Part shown: in pieces, positions 24,278-33,909 of the stretch
Numbering within the stretch: position 1 is the first letter of the stretch
Layout: each line of letters starts with the position of its first letter
From: Bacteroidota bacterium
GTDB lineage: Bacteria > Bacteroidota > Ignavibacteria > SZUA-365
Direction of reading: 5' to 3'
NCBI GenBank assembly: GCA_016928515.1
Contig: JAFGKR010000208.1
Location: 1 to 40,872, forward strand
DNA length: 40,872 nucleotides
Made by a program: the position numbers and the translations under genes
The notes under the pieces: generated by a model
What the model saw: the letters and a program-made list of their open reading frames with translations, nothing else
The model's database searches: none
Told to the model about the DNA's origin: nothing

Positions 24278-27200
24278 TCAACGCAAAACGGTGATTCGCT
24301 GCAGCATGTGATCACTTTCACTGCGCAGGAGAACGAAATAGCTCCCCACATCCAGGGCTCCTGCATCGAAAATATATTCGTGCCTGCCTGCCGGGAGAAC
24401 GGCATGCAGCAGCACGGTGACTTCCCTCCCCTGCATGTCGGTGACGGAGAGCCGTACCGGGCGTTGCCGGTCCAGTGTGAATGCGAGCGTTGCCCTGCTG
24501 TGGACCGGATTCGGTACGGACGGAGCGAGTGTTATCCCTCCGTCACTGCGGATCAGTCGTCTCCCGTCCGCAAGGCAGTATCCCTCGAGCAAAAAGCGCC
24601 CGGCCTGCATTTCACGCACACGCACGGCAGGATGATCAAAGATGAATGCATCCGGTGTCAGTGCGGTGGCCGTGTCGTTCCCGACGAGAACCAGCAGATC
24701 GACGAACAACAACTCCCGGCCCTCCGCAAGCATCCCGCTGTCCGCGAGCACATGAACTGTTCCCGATGCCTGGTCATAGTCCCAGATCACACGCATTTGC
24801 GCGGAGGCCGATCCGACAGTCGCTGTCCCGAGCGGATACAGCATGCTCGGATTGAAACGCAGCTCTCCGGACCAACGGCGGATACCGAACCCGGACAGAT
24901 CCCGTGACAGCCGCAACGGTACGCGAATAGTGTCGTCCACCGTGCCACGCAATACCGCCGTACTCAGATCGAGGGCCTGCAGATCGCCATCGCCATGAAA
25001 GGAGACCGGGAGGGGCGAACGTACCACACAGGGTGCCGTCGCGTCCAGAAACAGGCTGTCGGTGATTGCGCCCTGGCGGTCAGGCGTGAAGGTCAGCCGC
25101 ACACGCAGACTGTCTCCCGGCGCTATCGCTGCCGGCAGTGGTGGAAGTGTTCCGATGACACGCAGGCGTGTGCCGCCGGGTACCACCTGTTCAACATGAA
25201 CCGCATACTGCGCGCGATTGAAGCCGCTGAATTCCGCCACGGGACTTTCATCACCGACCGGCATGCCCCCGAGAAAGACGGGATCGGGAAATTCGAGTCC
25301 ACCATCTCGCACGAATGCCCGAATCATGGAAGTGAAATCATATGTCTGCCCGTCCACGTGCACACGCACCGAGAGCGTAGCGGTCACCTCTCCCCGGTCT
25401 CCGGGTGCCGGCGTGAAATGCACCGGCAGCGTAACAGTCTCGCTCCAGAGCATCGGGAACGGCAGCGGCGCGTGATCGACGATGAAACGGTCGGCGAAGG
25501 GTCCGAGAAGAGAAATGCTTTCGATCAGAAGATCGGGGTCGGCATACGCCTGCATCGTCACGATGCCGCTGCGGGTTTCGCAGAACGGCAGTTCGCCAAG
25601 ATCGAGATCTGTCTGCGTGAAGAGTCGGACCGCCGTCCCCCGCACGATGATGCGCATGCTGTCGAGACAGGGTTCGAACACCATGTACAGCGTATCCTCG
25701 AAGGGGCCTTCGACCGTCGGACGGAAACTGATGCGGTACGTTTCCGGATGGCGCGGAAGCATGTCCTTCGGAACAGTGGGTCGAAGCAGGGAGTACTCCG
25801 GCGGGGCATGCAGCGCAACGAGTCGAAGGTGGGAGGTACCACTTTGCGAAAGCTGGCCGGTTATGAACACTTCATCACCGACCACCACCGGCCCTGTACC
25901 GCCCTGTTGGTCCGGCGGCGTCACCTGTGTTACGCGAACCCCACGCAGCGGCAGTTCGAGTACCGGCTGTTTCGGCACAGTCGTACTGACAAAGAACGAT
26001 GCCACGATGGGACCGTCGGTTTCAGCTGCCGGTGCAAAACGAACACGGAAACGGCGCTGCTGCCCTCCCTGAAGGGTCTCCACGCCGGTGACCGGATCAA
26101 GCATCGAAAAGGCCGCCGCGCCTGCGCCGCTGATCGTGCTCGACTGCAGTTCGATTGCCGAGTTGCCGGAATTCACAAGGCTCGCGAAAAGAACCTGATC
26201 CTGGCACTGCGCAAGAGAGTCGAAGCGCAGGTCCGGCTCTGCAAAAATGAGATCGCCGTCCACCCCCTGTCCTTCGAGAGCGATGCATATGGTGTCGGAA
26301 CACGGCTGATCGAAATACAGGCAGAGTGCGCCGAACACGCTCCCCACCGAATCGGGAAGGAAGCGGACGTCGATGTCCAGTACATCTCCGGTGTCGAGAG
26401 AAACCGGTTGTGCGAGTTCCGCGAAGAACGGTGGAGCGGGATCGATACCGACGGCAGCCAGATGTAATCCGTGCATGTCACGGTTCCGCACACGCAGGGT
26501 TCGTGTCTGACTCGTGCCGGCGACGACATTCGCGAAGAGCAGCGATGAAGGGGTCATGTCGAGATATGGCTCTGCAGATCGTCCGGTGAGCACGATATCA
26601 GTGATACGCTCACAGTGCCCGATGCGACTGCGCAGCGTCAGCACCGTGCTGTGCATACCGGGAGAGGAGGGCGCGTACAGAAGACGGAGCGCACCCATCC
26701 CTTGTGCGGGTACCTCCACGGGCAGACCGGTCAGAAGCGTGAATGCGGGATCGCCGATCAATACATCGGATATCGTGACCGGTATATCCGCGGTATTGAC
26801 GAGATCCCGGCTGAAAATGATTTCCGTCTTGCAGACGGGAATGTTCCCCGCGTCGATCGTATCGGGAAGCTGAAGCCCGCCGTCGTCTCTGAGCGCATGC
26901 AGCTGGACGACGGTCAGCGCGCCGCTGCTGCCGCGAAGCAACATCTCTCCACGTGTCTCCGTGCCTGCAGGCTTGCGGCTGCAGATGCGGAACAGGGCCG
27001 TGCCGCCCACATCGGTCGACGTGGCCGTATCCGGTGTCACAGAGAAAAATACGGGATTGTTGAGCACGGGCTCGATCGACTCGACTTCGCTGAGCATGTT
27101 TTTCACCAGCAGGGTGTCGCAGATCAGCGTATCGCAGAACAGATGCAGGAAAGACAGGGTATCCGCGTCGACGGCCAAAGCGCGGTCTTCGATCCGCATC

Positions 27201-30200
27201 CGCAGCGGGAAGCAGAGCGTATCCGGACACGGGGAAGACAGAACCACACACAGGTTTCCGGCCACCGTACCGGTATCCTTGAGTAGGCGGAAGCGAAATC
27301 CGGCCGGAACTATCGAATCCGGCGCGAGAGAGGCCGGCAGGGATGGGAGAGCGTCCATCTGCAACACCGAGGCAACGCCGGAGAGAAAGACGGTCTCGAC
27401 CTCCACTGCCAGTGTGTCGCTGTTCATCACGTAAACGACGATGTGTGACGTATCGGCTGTCGAGCGGATACCAAGATCCAGCGGATCCGGGAACACCGTC
27501 AACGCGGGATGAAAAACTCCCGCCGAAAACCGAAGGAGATACTGTACACTGCAGGGTTCGGTATTCACGCGCAGAACGATCGGCAGAACAGTATCGACCG
27601 GAACCGTCACCGATACATCGATCGGAAATTCTCCAGCCGGTGGCACCTCCGCAGCAACAGCGGCATGCCGCACAGACGTGAACGGCGCCCCCGCTTCGAG
27701 ACTGATGTCCGTTATCCGAAGAGGGGTGTCGTGGGGATTGCGGAAGACGAAGCGCCGGGTACCTTCCTCCCCGAGGCAGAGGGGGAGCGACGTCACCGTA
27801 TCACCGTCCAGCACCAGGGAACGCACATTCCGTCTCCCGATCAGACGAACCCGCGACTCCCCGAACACACTGGAATCGTCGTGGCTGAGCAGTAGGACCG
27901 CGCGACTGTCCTGGTTGGCGGGTGCGTCATAGAGCAGGACGAACTGCACCGCGGAATCCGGCGGCAAGGTCAGCGGCAGGCGGGGACGCAACAGCTGGAA
28001 ATGCGTCGGATGAAGACCGATCACTTCCGTGCGGCGCAGATGCAGTGGTTGCTGCCCGGCGTTGCGTACCTCTATGCTGTCGATGACCGGCGCTTCACAG
28101 ATCTGGTCGTCGAAACGCAGAGAATCGGGGATGAGGGCAAACGGCAATTCGGCGCTGAAGAGGAACACAGGCAGACGAAGCGTGTCAGGGCAGGGTGACG
28201 ACCAGGTGACATGCAGCCATGTCATGCTGCTGTCGGAACGCGGCGCCCGGTAGGCAACGACGACTTCGAGTTCGTCGCCGATGTCGCACTGCCGGGGGAA
28301 GCCGGTGGGTGAAAGTATCGTCAATCCATCGACCGGGGGATCGGTCCAGATCATCTCCACCGTCACATCATCATAGCCGCGATTCCGGAGAAACACACTC
28401 CTGCGCACCTCGATGTTCAACGGCACGGGCCCGATGACCAGCGCGGAATCGGGATCGGTTTGCAGAACGGCATCCTTCCCTCGACCGGTGCAGACGAAGT
28501 CGAGCGTATCGGGGCAGGGGCCGAGCACCAGTCGAAACAATGCCGCATGTGATATGGAATCCGCGCGAGTCGGTACGAAACGAACGGGGATCTTCAGCGT
28601 CCCGTCAGGTCCGATCCGCCTGGCAGTGTCGACGAGAACCGCAAAATCCGTCCTCCCCTCGGTCTGCAGCACTGTCGTTACCCGGCCGTCTGTATTTCCG
28701 GTATTGCGTAGCTCGACATATTCGATCCGGGCATCCCCGACGCAGACATCACCGAAAGCGATGTCGGGCGGAGCGATTTGCATGCGATTACTCTCGATGA
28801 ATCCCTCATAGGGGATCTGAATGAGCTCGGGGCAGTCCTCATGCCCCGCGAGCAGATGGATGCTCCCGAGAATGGGACCATCGAGACTGCTGGTCAATGA
28901 TACGCGAAGGGAATCGACGGCCGTGACACTGTCCCCGAGCAGGTGGGAGAGCAGTGTGACCGTACCCCGTGACCCGAGATCATCGATCCCCAGGATGCGC
29001 GGTGCCCTGTTGCCGTAAGTGGAAACCGGTAACACGAAAACGGCGGTATCCTTTCGGCAGACGGTGGGAAAGACGATGCGCGCCGCGCCGGGACGCAGTT
29101 CGTTGATGACGCGCATTCCCTCCAACGAGACGGTCCATGGCGTATGATCCGGATCGTTCGAGACGATATGCATCCGGCTGCCCACGGGGACCGGTCCGAA
29201 ATACGCGGCGTCCGGTTCCCAGCGGACGGTTACGAAACGGGTTTCTCCCGGGGGGATGACCAGAGGCCAGGTCGCCCCGCGCAATTCGAAATCCGCATTA
29301 CTGAACGTCACATCGCCCCGCTGAATCGTCAGATTTCCCGATCCCTTGTTCACAATGGAAAAAGAGCGATCCTTCCAGTCACCGCAGGCGAGCGTATCGA
29401 AAGAGAGAACGGATGACGTCGCAGAGATGTCGGGACGCTGTGTTCCGTTCCACTTATAGATCCAACCCTCCGAGACGCTGGGATAGCCCGACGTGCGTTG
29501 AATGCCGCCGACTGCCCAGCCCACGGCTTCGTTGAGAAAGATCATCTTGTTGAAGGGCTGATACGTCTTGTTGCCGAACACATTCGGATAGTAGCGATGC
29601 CAGCTCGATCCACCGTCAAAGGTGTAGGCAATTTCATTGTACGCACTGGCCACCCATCCCTTGAGGGAATCGAAGAAAAAGAGAGCTCGATGCGCACCGG
29701 GCGTTGAATTGAAAGTCGGTTGTGAAGGACTCGGAAACCAATCGACACCTCCATTCGTGGTGGTGATCAGATGGTTGCCGGTTCCCTGGTTGTACCCGTA
29801 GAGGAAGCCGCGGGTGTCGTCGACGAAGCTGATCTTCATATGGCTGCCGTACATCTCGATGGAGCCATTGAAGGAAAGATTGATCCACTTCTGATTCGAA
29901 GGATTGTAGCGGAAGAAAGCATTGTCCCCGCCCGCCACGATCCAGACCGATCCTGTGTACTTGACATCCGTCAACGCGGCGGTGACCGGGAGAGTGTAGT
30001 TGGTCCATGATACTCCCCCGTCCAGCGTGTGATGGACACGCCCGGGGCCCTCACCAACGATCATCCCTTCACGAACATCCTTGAAGGTCACTGCATAGCG
30101 GGTACCGTAGAGAATGGGATTCTGCGGAGAGACGCTGAACCAGGTGGAACCGTAATCCACCGTTTTATAGACAAGGCTGCGATAGTCGTCGCGCCACGAG

Positions 30201-30541
30201 ACAAAGGCGATGCCGGTATTCGGTACGGCGAAGACGTCCTGCGCCCACGATGTGAGCGCGATGTTCAGCGCGGGAGTAAAAGCCGACTGCGGCACCGGCT
30301 GCCATGTCGGATTCCCCGTCCGTTTCACGAGAACGCCCGTCTGTCCGAGCAGCACGTCCACATCCCCCACCGCGTACCCGTTCCCCGTATCGGCCATGGA
30401 AATTCCCATCAATCCGCGTACCGGAACGGCAATCGGTTGCTCCTTCCACGTTCCCACCGGCTGGGCCGGCAACACCGCGGACAGCAATGCGAGCAGGACA
30501 CAGATGAACAGAAGTTGTCGATGCAAGGAGCGATCACGCAA
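24278..30541 (-). CDS. Giant exported protein: beta-propeller, 14 choice-of-anchor-D modules, cohesin-like domain, likely T9SS tail
   Basis: About 2,087 residues from a TTG at 30541. The track's GTG at 30730 adds an implausible N-terminus, a second TTG lies at 30526, and no start has a good ribosome site. A signal peptide (HRQLLFICVLLALLSAVLPAQ) is followed by ~350 residues of YCF48/BNR-type propeller repeats (TTNGGVDW, FDGGSSWHRYYP). Then come 14 Ig-like modules of ~105 residues of the choice-of-anchor-D/ASH type (AFGDVCVGDARIEYVELRN), most with a Cys early in the module and another late (PCPDTL). A cohesin-like domain follows (LDLSTAVLRGTVDDTIRVPL). The C-terminus fits a T9SS type A sorting domain (APSVPNPVHSRATLAFTLDR ... 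QRITVLR). It should be displayed or released outside the outer membrane; the ligand is unknown. Confidence 0.8.
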   Translation of the reverse strand: MRDRSLHRQLLFICVLLALLSAVLPAQPVGTWKEQPIAVPVRGLMGISMADTGNGYAVGDVDVLLGQTGVLVKRTGNPTWQPVPQSAFTPALNIALTSWAQDVFAVPNTGIAFVSWRDDYRSLVYKTVDYGSTWFSVSPQNPILYGTRYAVTFKDVREGMIVGEGPGRVHHTLDGGVSWTNYTLPVTAALTDVKYTGSVWIVAGGDNAFFRYNPSNQKWINLSFNGSIEMYGSHMKISFVDDTRGFLYGYNQGTGNHLITTTNGGVDWFPSPSQPTFNSTPGAHRALFFFDSLKGWVASAYNEIAYTFDGGSSWHRYYPNVFGNKTYQPFNKMIFLNEAVGWAVGGIQRTSGYPSVSEGWIYKWNGTQRPDISATSSVLSFDTLACGDWKDRSFSIVNKGSGNLTIQRGDVTFSNADFELRGATWPLVIPPGETRFVTVRWEPDAAYFGPVPVGSRMHIVSNDPDHTPWTVSLEGMRVINELRPGAARIVFPTVCRKDTAVFVLPVSTYGNRAPRILGIDDLGSRGTVTLLSHLLGDSVTAVDSLRVSLTSSLDGPILGSIHLLAGHEDCPELIQIPYEGFIESNRMQIAPPDIAFGDVCVGDARIEYVELRNTGNTDGRVTTVLQTEGRTDFAVLVDTARRIGPDGTLKIPVRFVPTRADSISHAALFRLVLGPCPDTLDFVCTGRGKDAVLQTDPDSALVIGPVPLNIEVRRSVFLRNRGYDDVTVEMIWTDPPVDGLTILSPTGFPRQCDIGDELEVVVAYRAPRSDSSMTWLHVTWSSPCPDTLRLPVFLFSAELPFALIPDSLRFDDQICEAPVIDSIEVRNAGQQPLHLRRTEVIGLHPTHFQLLRPRLPLTLPPDSAVQFVLLYDAPANQDSRAVLLLSHDDSSVFGESRVRLIGRRNVRSLVLDGDTVTSLPLCLGEEGTRRFVFRNPHDTPLRITDISLEAGAPFTSVRHAAVAAEVPPAGEFPIDVSVTVPVDTVLPIVLRVNTEPCSVQYLLRFSAGVFHPALTVFPDPLDLGIRSTADTSHIVVYVMNSDTLAVEVETVFLSGVASVLQMDALPSLPASLAPDSIVPAGFRFRLLKDTGTVAGNLCVVLSSPCPDTLCFPLRMRIEDRALAVDADTLSFLHLFCDTLICDTLLVKNMLSEVESIEPVLNNPVFFSVTPDTATSTDVGGTALFRICSRKPAGTETRGEMLLRGSSGALTVVQLHALRDDGGLQLPDTIDAGNIPVCKTEIIFSRDLVNTADIPVTISDVLIGDPAFTLLTGLPVEVPAQGMGALRLLYAPSSPGMHSTVLTLRSRIGHCERITDIVLTGRSAEPYLDMTPSSLLFANVVAGTSQTRTLRVRNRDMHGLHLAAVGIDPAPPFFAELAQPVSLDTGDVLDIDVRFLPDSVGSVFGALCLYFDQPCSDTICIALEGQGVDGDLIFAEPDLRFDSLAQCQDQVLFASLVNSGNSAIELQSSTISGAGAAAFSMLDPVTGVETLQGGQQRRFRVRFAPAAETDGPIVASFFVSTTVPKQPVLELPLRGVRVTQVTPPDQQGGTGPVVVGDEVFITGQLSQSGTSHLRLVALHAPPEYSLLRPTVPKDMLPRHPETYRISFRPTVEGPFEDTLYMVFEPCLDSMRIIVRGTAVRLFTQTDLDLGELPFCETRSGIVTMQAYADPDLLIESISLLGPFADRFIVDHAPLPFPMLWSETVTLPVHFTPAPGDRGEVTATLSVRVHVDGQTYDFTSMIRAFVRDGGLEFPDPVFLGGMPVGDESPVAEFSGFNRAQYAVHVEQVVPGGTRLRVIGTLPPLPAAIAPGDSLRVRLTFTPDRQGAITDSLFLDATAPCVVRSPLPVSFHGDGDLQALDLSTAVLRGTVDDTIRVPLRLSRDLSGFGIRRWSGELRFNPSMLYPLGTATVGSASAQMRVIWDYDQASGTVHVLADSGMLAEGRELLFVDLLVLVGNDTATALTPDAFIFDHPAVRVREMQAGRFLLEGYCLADGRRLIRSDGGITLAPSVPNPVHSRATLAFTLDRQRPVRLSVTDMQGREVTVLLHAVLPAGRHEYIFDAGALDVGSYFVLLRSESDHMLQRITVLR

Positions 30542-30991
30542 GTGAATGAGAATGCCGGGAATCCGGACATTTCCTGCCCGGAAACACGAATGGAAATATT
30601 CGTTATGATACCGTAAAGACGCGTGAAAGACAAGAGTGGCTCTTTTCCGAAATCCACCCGGTACATCACCTCCGCCCTGCCCCACCAGTAGCCGTCGGCG
30701 GTGGACGAATTCGAAGCATCCGCGTACCACATGCGCTCAAGCAGTACGTGTCCTGAAAGCGGTCCTTCCGGAAGGAACTTCACCTCGGCGATGACCAAGC
30801 GTGCCCACGACGCGCGAATCCCCTTTCGGGATCACGCTCATGTGCGCGTTGCAAATATGCTGCAGCATCCCGCGAAGCACCATTTCCTTCACTAGCCGCC
30901 ATCAGAGCTGAAGATACGGTGCGAGGAGATTACTCCACTGCGCGATTCCTCCCCGCAACTGCATGAATATGCAGGTTCTGCAAGTCCGGTC
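30542..30991. other. 450-bp gap between two exported-protein genes
   Basis: No recognisable gene, RNA or terminator. A minus-strand ORF (track 30409-30798) crosses it. Its first ~70 codons (VIAEVKFLPEGPLSGHVLLE) have third positions richer in G/C than expected for random sequence, but the rest overlaps the signal peptide of the giant protein in another frame. It could be a gene remnant or chance. No consensus promoter was found for the giant gene in this gap. Confidence 0.4.
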
Positions 30992-33823
30992 TTACTCCCG
31001 CGGCGGCGGGGGCGGAAGCGGACGGACGTACGCGGCGGGGAGACGCAGCAGGGCATCCACTTCGGGGAGCTCACCGGGAGCGAAGGACTGCACGATCATC
31101 CGCAGAAGGGCCTCGGTGTTCACCTTGGCGAAATAGCCGCGGCCGGGACGAAGAACGCCGCCCTCCGGTTCGATGTACCCCAGCTCCGGATGATAATCGT
31201 AGATCGCGATGAGCGCTCCGGCGGGATCGGTCTGCACGGCGGCAAGTGGCACGGGACCGCTCGGTGCACCGATCAGGTTCCAGCCGCCGAATTCGTCCTC
31301 CATCATGACCTCCATCGCGGTGGTGTAGCTCCCGCTGACGACGATGGAATCCTCCCGTGAGAACTTGATCCAGTATCCCTTTCCGTATTCCAGTTCCTCC
31401 GCCTCGACATATCCCTTCTCAGGTACGTATTCATAGGCCTTTCCCTCCGCCGCAGGGAACAGATCCTCCACGCCGGAAGGAGACAACGGTAGCGGCAGCG
31501 AAATCAGGTTCCATCCTTGCGCGAAGCGGATGACGATATCGCCCTTCGCACGTTCGCTGATGAAATCCCAGTCCGTCTGATTGCCGGACAGACCACTGAC
31601 AGTGCGCGATGCCGGCGTAAAACTGAAGTACGGACTCGCCGGTGCGACGCTGTAGTCCCCCGGAACGAGCCCCGTTACGACATACTCACCGTTTTCGTCG
31701 GTAAAGGCCTCCGTCGACATCGTTCCGACGACGACCATGCGCACACCCTCCGCGGGGTTACCGGCCGTGCTCTTCACCTTTCCGGAGATTTCGTACGAGA
31801 CGGCCGGAACGACGTTGCAGACGACGTTGACCAGGATACCCGCATTCGCCGCGTTGCCGCCGATTGTGACGTTGTCACTGTATGTCCCGATCGATAACTG
31901 TGTATCCGTGATCTCGACGCGCACGGAGTCTTCATTGGATGTGCCGGATCCGGGTGTCAGATCGTACCACTGTGCGGAGGTTTTGGATGCAGTCCAGGAA
32001 AGAGTCTTTCCCCCCGTATTTCGCAGATGAATGTATTGCGCCTGAGGAGCCGGACCGTTCTGGTACACGGTGAACACGAGCTGACGCGGACGCACGTCAA
32101 GCACTGGCACCGGATCTTCGATGCTGAACGGCGCGCTCGCATCCTCGAGCATGATGGTAGACGGCGGCCGAATACGTACAACCGCATCATTGCTGACCGG
32201 GGGACCGGTGACCGTCCACTGGAAACCGCCGGCGTTCGCCGCAACAGACGGCGCGAGCACCTCAGAGAATGTTTTCCCTCCGTCACGTGACAGCTCGACG
32301 CGCAGATTCACGAGACCGGTGGCATTCCACTTGACGGTTTCGCTGTCGCCGATGTCCCAGCGCTCTCCGCCGGTGGGATGCAGCAGTGTGAGAGACGGAA
32401 GTGACGGAAGCGAGGATGCGTCGGCAAAATATGCTTGTGAGGATGTCCGGAAGCTGCCCGTGCCGTGCAGGCCGCTGCCCGAGCGGTCGAGGTCGTCGCC
32501 CTGGAAGCGGTAGACCGCGACGAGCCCGGCGGTCGGCCCTTCGAATTCCATCCGGTGATGATCTGCGATCTGGTCGTCGGTGCGTGCCGTGTTCCAGATG
32601 CGCACCTCGTCGATGGCACCGCTGTACCCGTAGGCCGTGGTGCCGGTGGACTGAACATCCGCTGAGCCAATCAGGAGTTCATCCTTGTTGCCACTGCCTG
32701 TCGTCGTGTAGGTCTGGGTCTGATCCGGAATACCATTGATGAAAATCGTGGCGATGGAGCCGTTACCGCTTCGTTCGAAGCGCGCGGCGACATGCGTCCA
32801 TGTGTTCAGGGACAGGGTGGCTTTACTTTCCAGGGGAAGCTGCCAGTTGCCGGTCGGCAGAAAGCGAACCCGCCCGTTGCTCTTGTTCAACCCGAGCCAG
32901 TAATTCCAGCGGTTCGCCGAATGCGAACCCTTGGTGAGGAAGGTCTGGAACTGTGCATGTCCGCCCGTGGCCGGTCGCACCCAACACTCCAGGGTAAAAT
33001 TCTGTGTCAACGTGAGTGCCGGATCATTCGGGATGGTGACATGGTCACCGCGATCGGGACCGTTTGTCACGATGAGGCTGATCCGCTGGTAATGCGGAGG
33101 ATCCGGTGTCTGTGCGTACGATACACTCCCGACGTTGCTGCCGTTGTGTCCTCCGACGGCGGCCAGTGCGTTGCCGTTCAGGCGCCAGGCCCCCTGCAGG
33201 AAGCGGCCGTGCAACCCGCCCGCCATCGCCCAGGGGATGCGGTACAGCAGACCGGCGGCGTTCGAGAAATCCACCACGGACCGCCAGATGCGCACTTCGT
33301 CGATTCCACCGGTCCAGTAATCCGCAGGACCGGCATTATCACGATCGGCCCCGATGCGGAGATCGAAATATCCGTAGCCGAGGTAGCTCTGTCCGGTTTT
33401 GATCTGCCGGTCGAGCGCGCCGTTGATGTAAAACTTCATTTCATTGCCGCTGGCGTCGAAGCTCACGCCGACATGCGTCCATGTATTCAGCGGAATCGTA
33501 CTGCTGCTCTCCTCGTGATACGCCGGATTCGGATAGAAACGAAGGCGGCGCTGTGGGGAAAGTCCGAACCAGTATGAGGACACGTTCCGGTCGTTTCCCA
33601 CAATGCACATGAGCTGTCCCGACTGCGTGGGTCGCACCCAGGCGTCGATGCTGATGGCGGCTGCCCGTGCGATATCGACGTTGAATGCGTCGTCGTAGGC
33701 AATGGACAGATAAGACGATCCGCCGAGCTGAAGCGATGCGTTTTCCGATTCGTACGGCTGTGCAGCGGTCGTGGATGCTGCCAGCAGACACAGGATGATC
33801 AGGAGGGAGCGTGTGCGTGTCAT
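30992..33823 (-). CDS. Exported LamG-domain protein without a sorting domain
   Basis: 943 residues. Signal peptide RSLLIILCLLAASTTAAQ, then two LamG-like jelly rolls (about 25-230 and 245-450; NTWTHVGVSFDASGNEMKFYINGA and NTWTHVAARFERSG). Next are an Ig-like GGERWDIGDSETVKWNATG module (~480-570), a BACON-type module (~580-670, LSWTASKTSAQWYDLTPGSG), a carboxypeptidase-regulatory-like fold (~675-760, YEISGKVKSTAGNPAEGV), and a tandem domain with GWNLISLPLPLSP ... YGKGYWIKF and GGWNLIGAPSG ... PGRGYFAKV (~770-905). LamG folds usually bind glycans or proteins. Unlike its neighbours it stops at LPPPPPRE with no T9SS sorting domain. It is probably co-transcribed with the 362- and 1,688-residue proteins upstream. 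Confidence 0.82.
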   Translation of the reverse strand: MTRTRSLLIILCLLAASTTAAQPYESENASLQLGGSSYLSIAYDDAFNVDIARAAAISIDAWVRPTQSGQLMCIVGNDRNVSSYWFGLSPQRRLRFYPNPAYHEESSSTIPLNTWTHVGVSFDASGNEMKFYINGALDRQIKTGQSYLGYGYFDLRIGADRDNAGPADYWTGGIDEVRIWRSVVDFSNAAGLLYRIPWAMAGGLHGRFLQGAWRLNGNALAAVGGHNGSNVGSVSYAQTPDPPHYQRISLIVTNGPDRGDHVTIPNDPALTLTQNFTLECWVRPATGGHAQFQTFLTKGSHSANRWNYWLGLNKSNGRVRFLPTGNWQLPLESKATLSLNTWTHVAARFERSGNGSIATIFINGIPDQTQTYTTTGSGNKDELLIGSADVQSTGTTAYGYSGAIDEVRIWNTARTDDQIADHHRMEFEGPTAGLVAVYRFQGDDLDRSGSGLHGTGSFRTSSQAYFADASSLPSLPSLTLLHPTGGERWDIGDSETVKWNATGLVNLRVELSRDGGKTFSEVLAPSVAANAGGFQWTVTGPPVSNDAVVRIRPPSTIMLEDASAPFSIEDPVPVLDVRPRQLVFTVYQNGPAPQAQYIHLRNTGGKTLSWTASKTSAQWYDLTPGSGTSNEDSVRVEITDTQLSIGTYSDNVTIGGNAANAGILVNVVCNVVPAVSYEISGKVKSTAGNPAEGVRMVVVGTMSTEAFTDENGEYVVTGLVPGDYSVAPASPYFSFTPASRTVSGLSGNQTDWDFISERAKGDIVIRFAQGWNLISLPLPLSPSGVEDLFPAAEGKAYEYVPEKGYVEAEELEYGKGYWIKFSREDSIVVSGSYTTAMEVMMEDEFGGWNLIGAPSGPVPLAAVQTDPAGALIAIYDYHPELGYIEPEGGVLRPGRGYFAKVNTEALLRMIVQSFAPGELPEVDALLRLPAAYVRPLPPPPPRE

Positions 33824-33909
33824 GATGTCCGTCTCGTATGGTGCGACAGGAAGCGCACATCCGCGGGAAAAGCCCCGCGGATGTGCTCGAAAGAAATCAG
33901 TGCTCTCAT

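Noticed and set aside
24995-26467. 490-residue plus-strand ORF and other plus-strand ORFs across 24.3-30.7 kb
   Set aside because: Shadows of the giant choice-of-anchor-D gene; no recognisable motifs, while the minus frame has continuous domain structure.
30892-31074. Frameshifted continuation of the 943-residue protein into a T9SS tail
   Set aside because: All three minus frames after 30992 were read; none shows NYPNPF-, GQxV- or GxYxYRL-like sorting-domain motifs.
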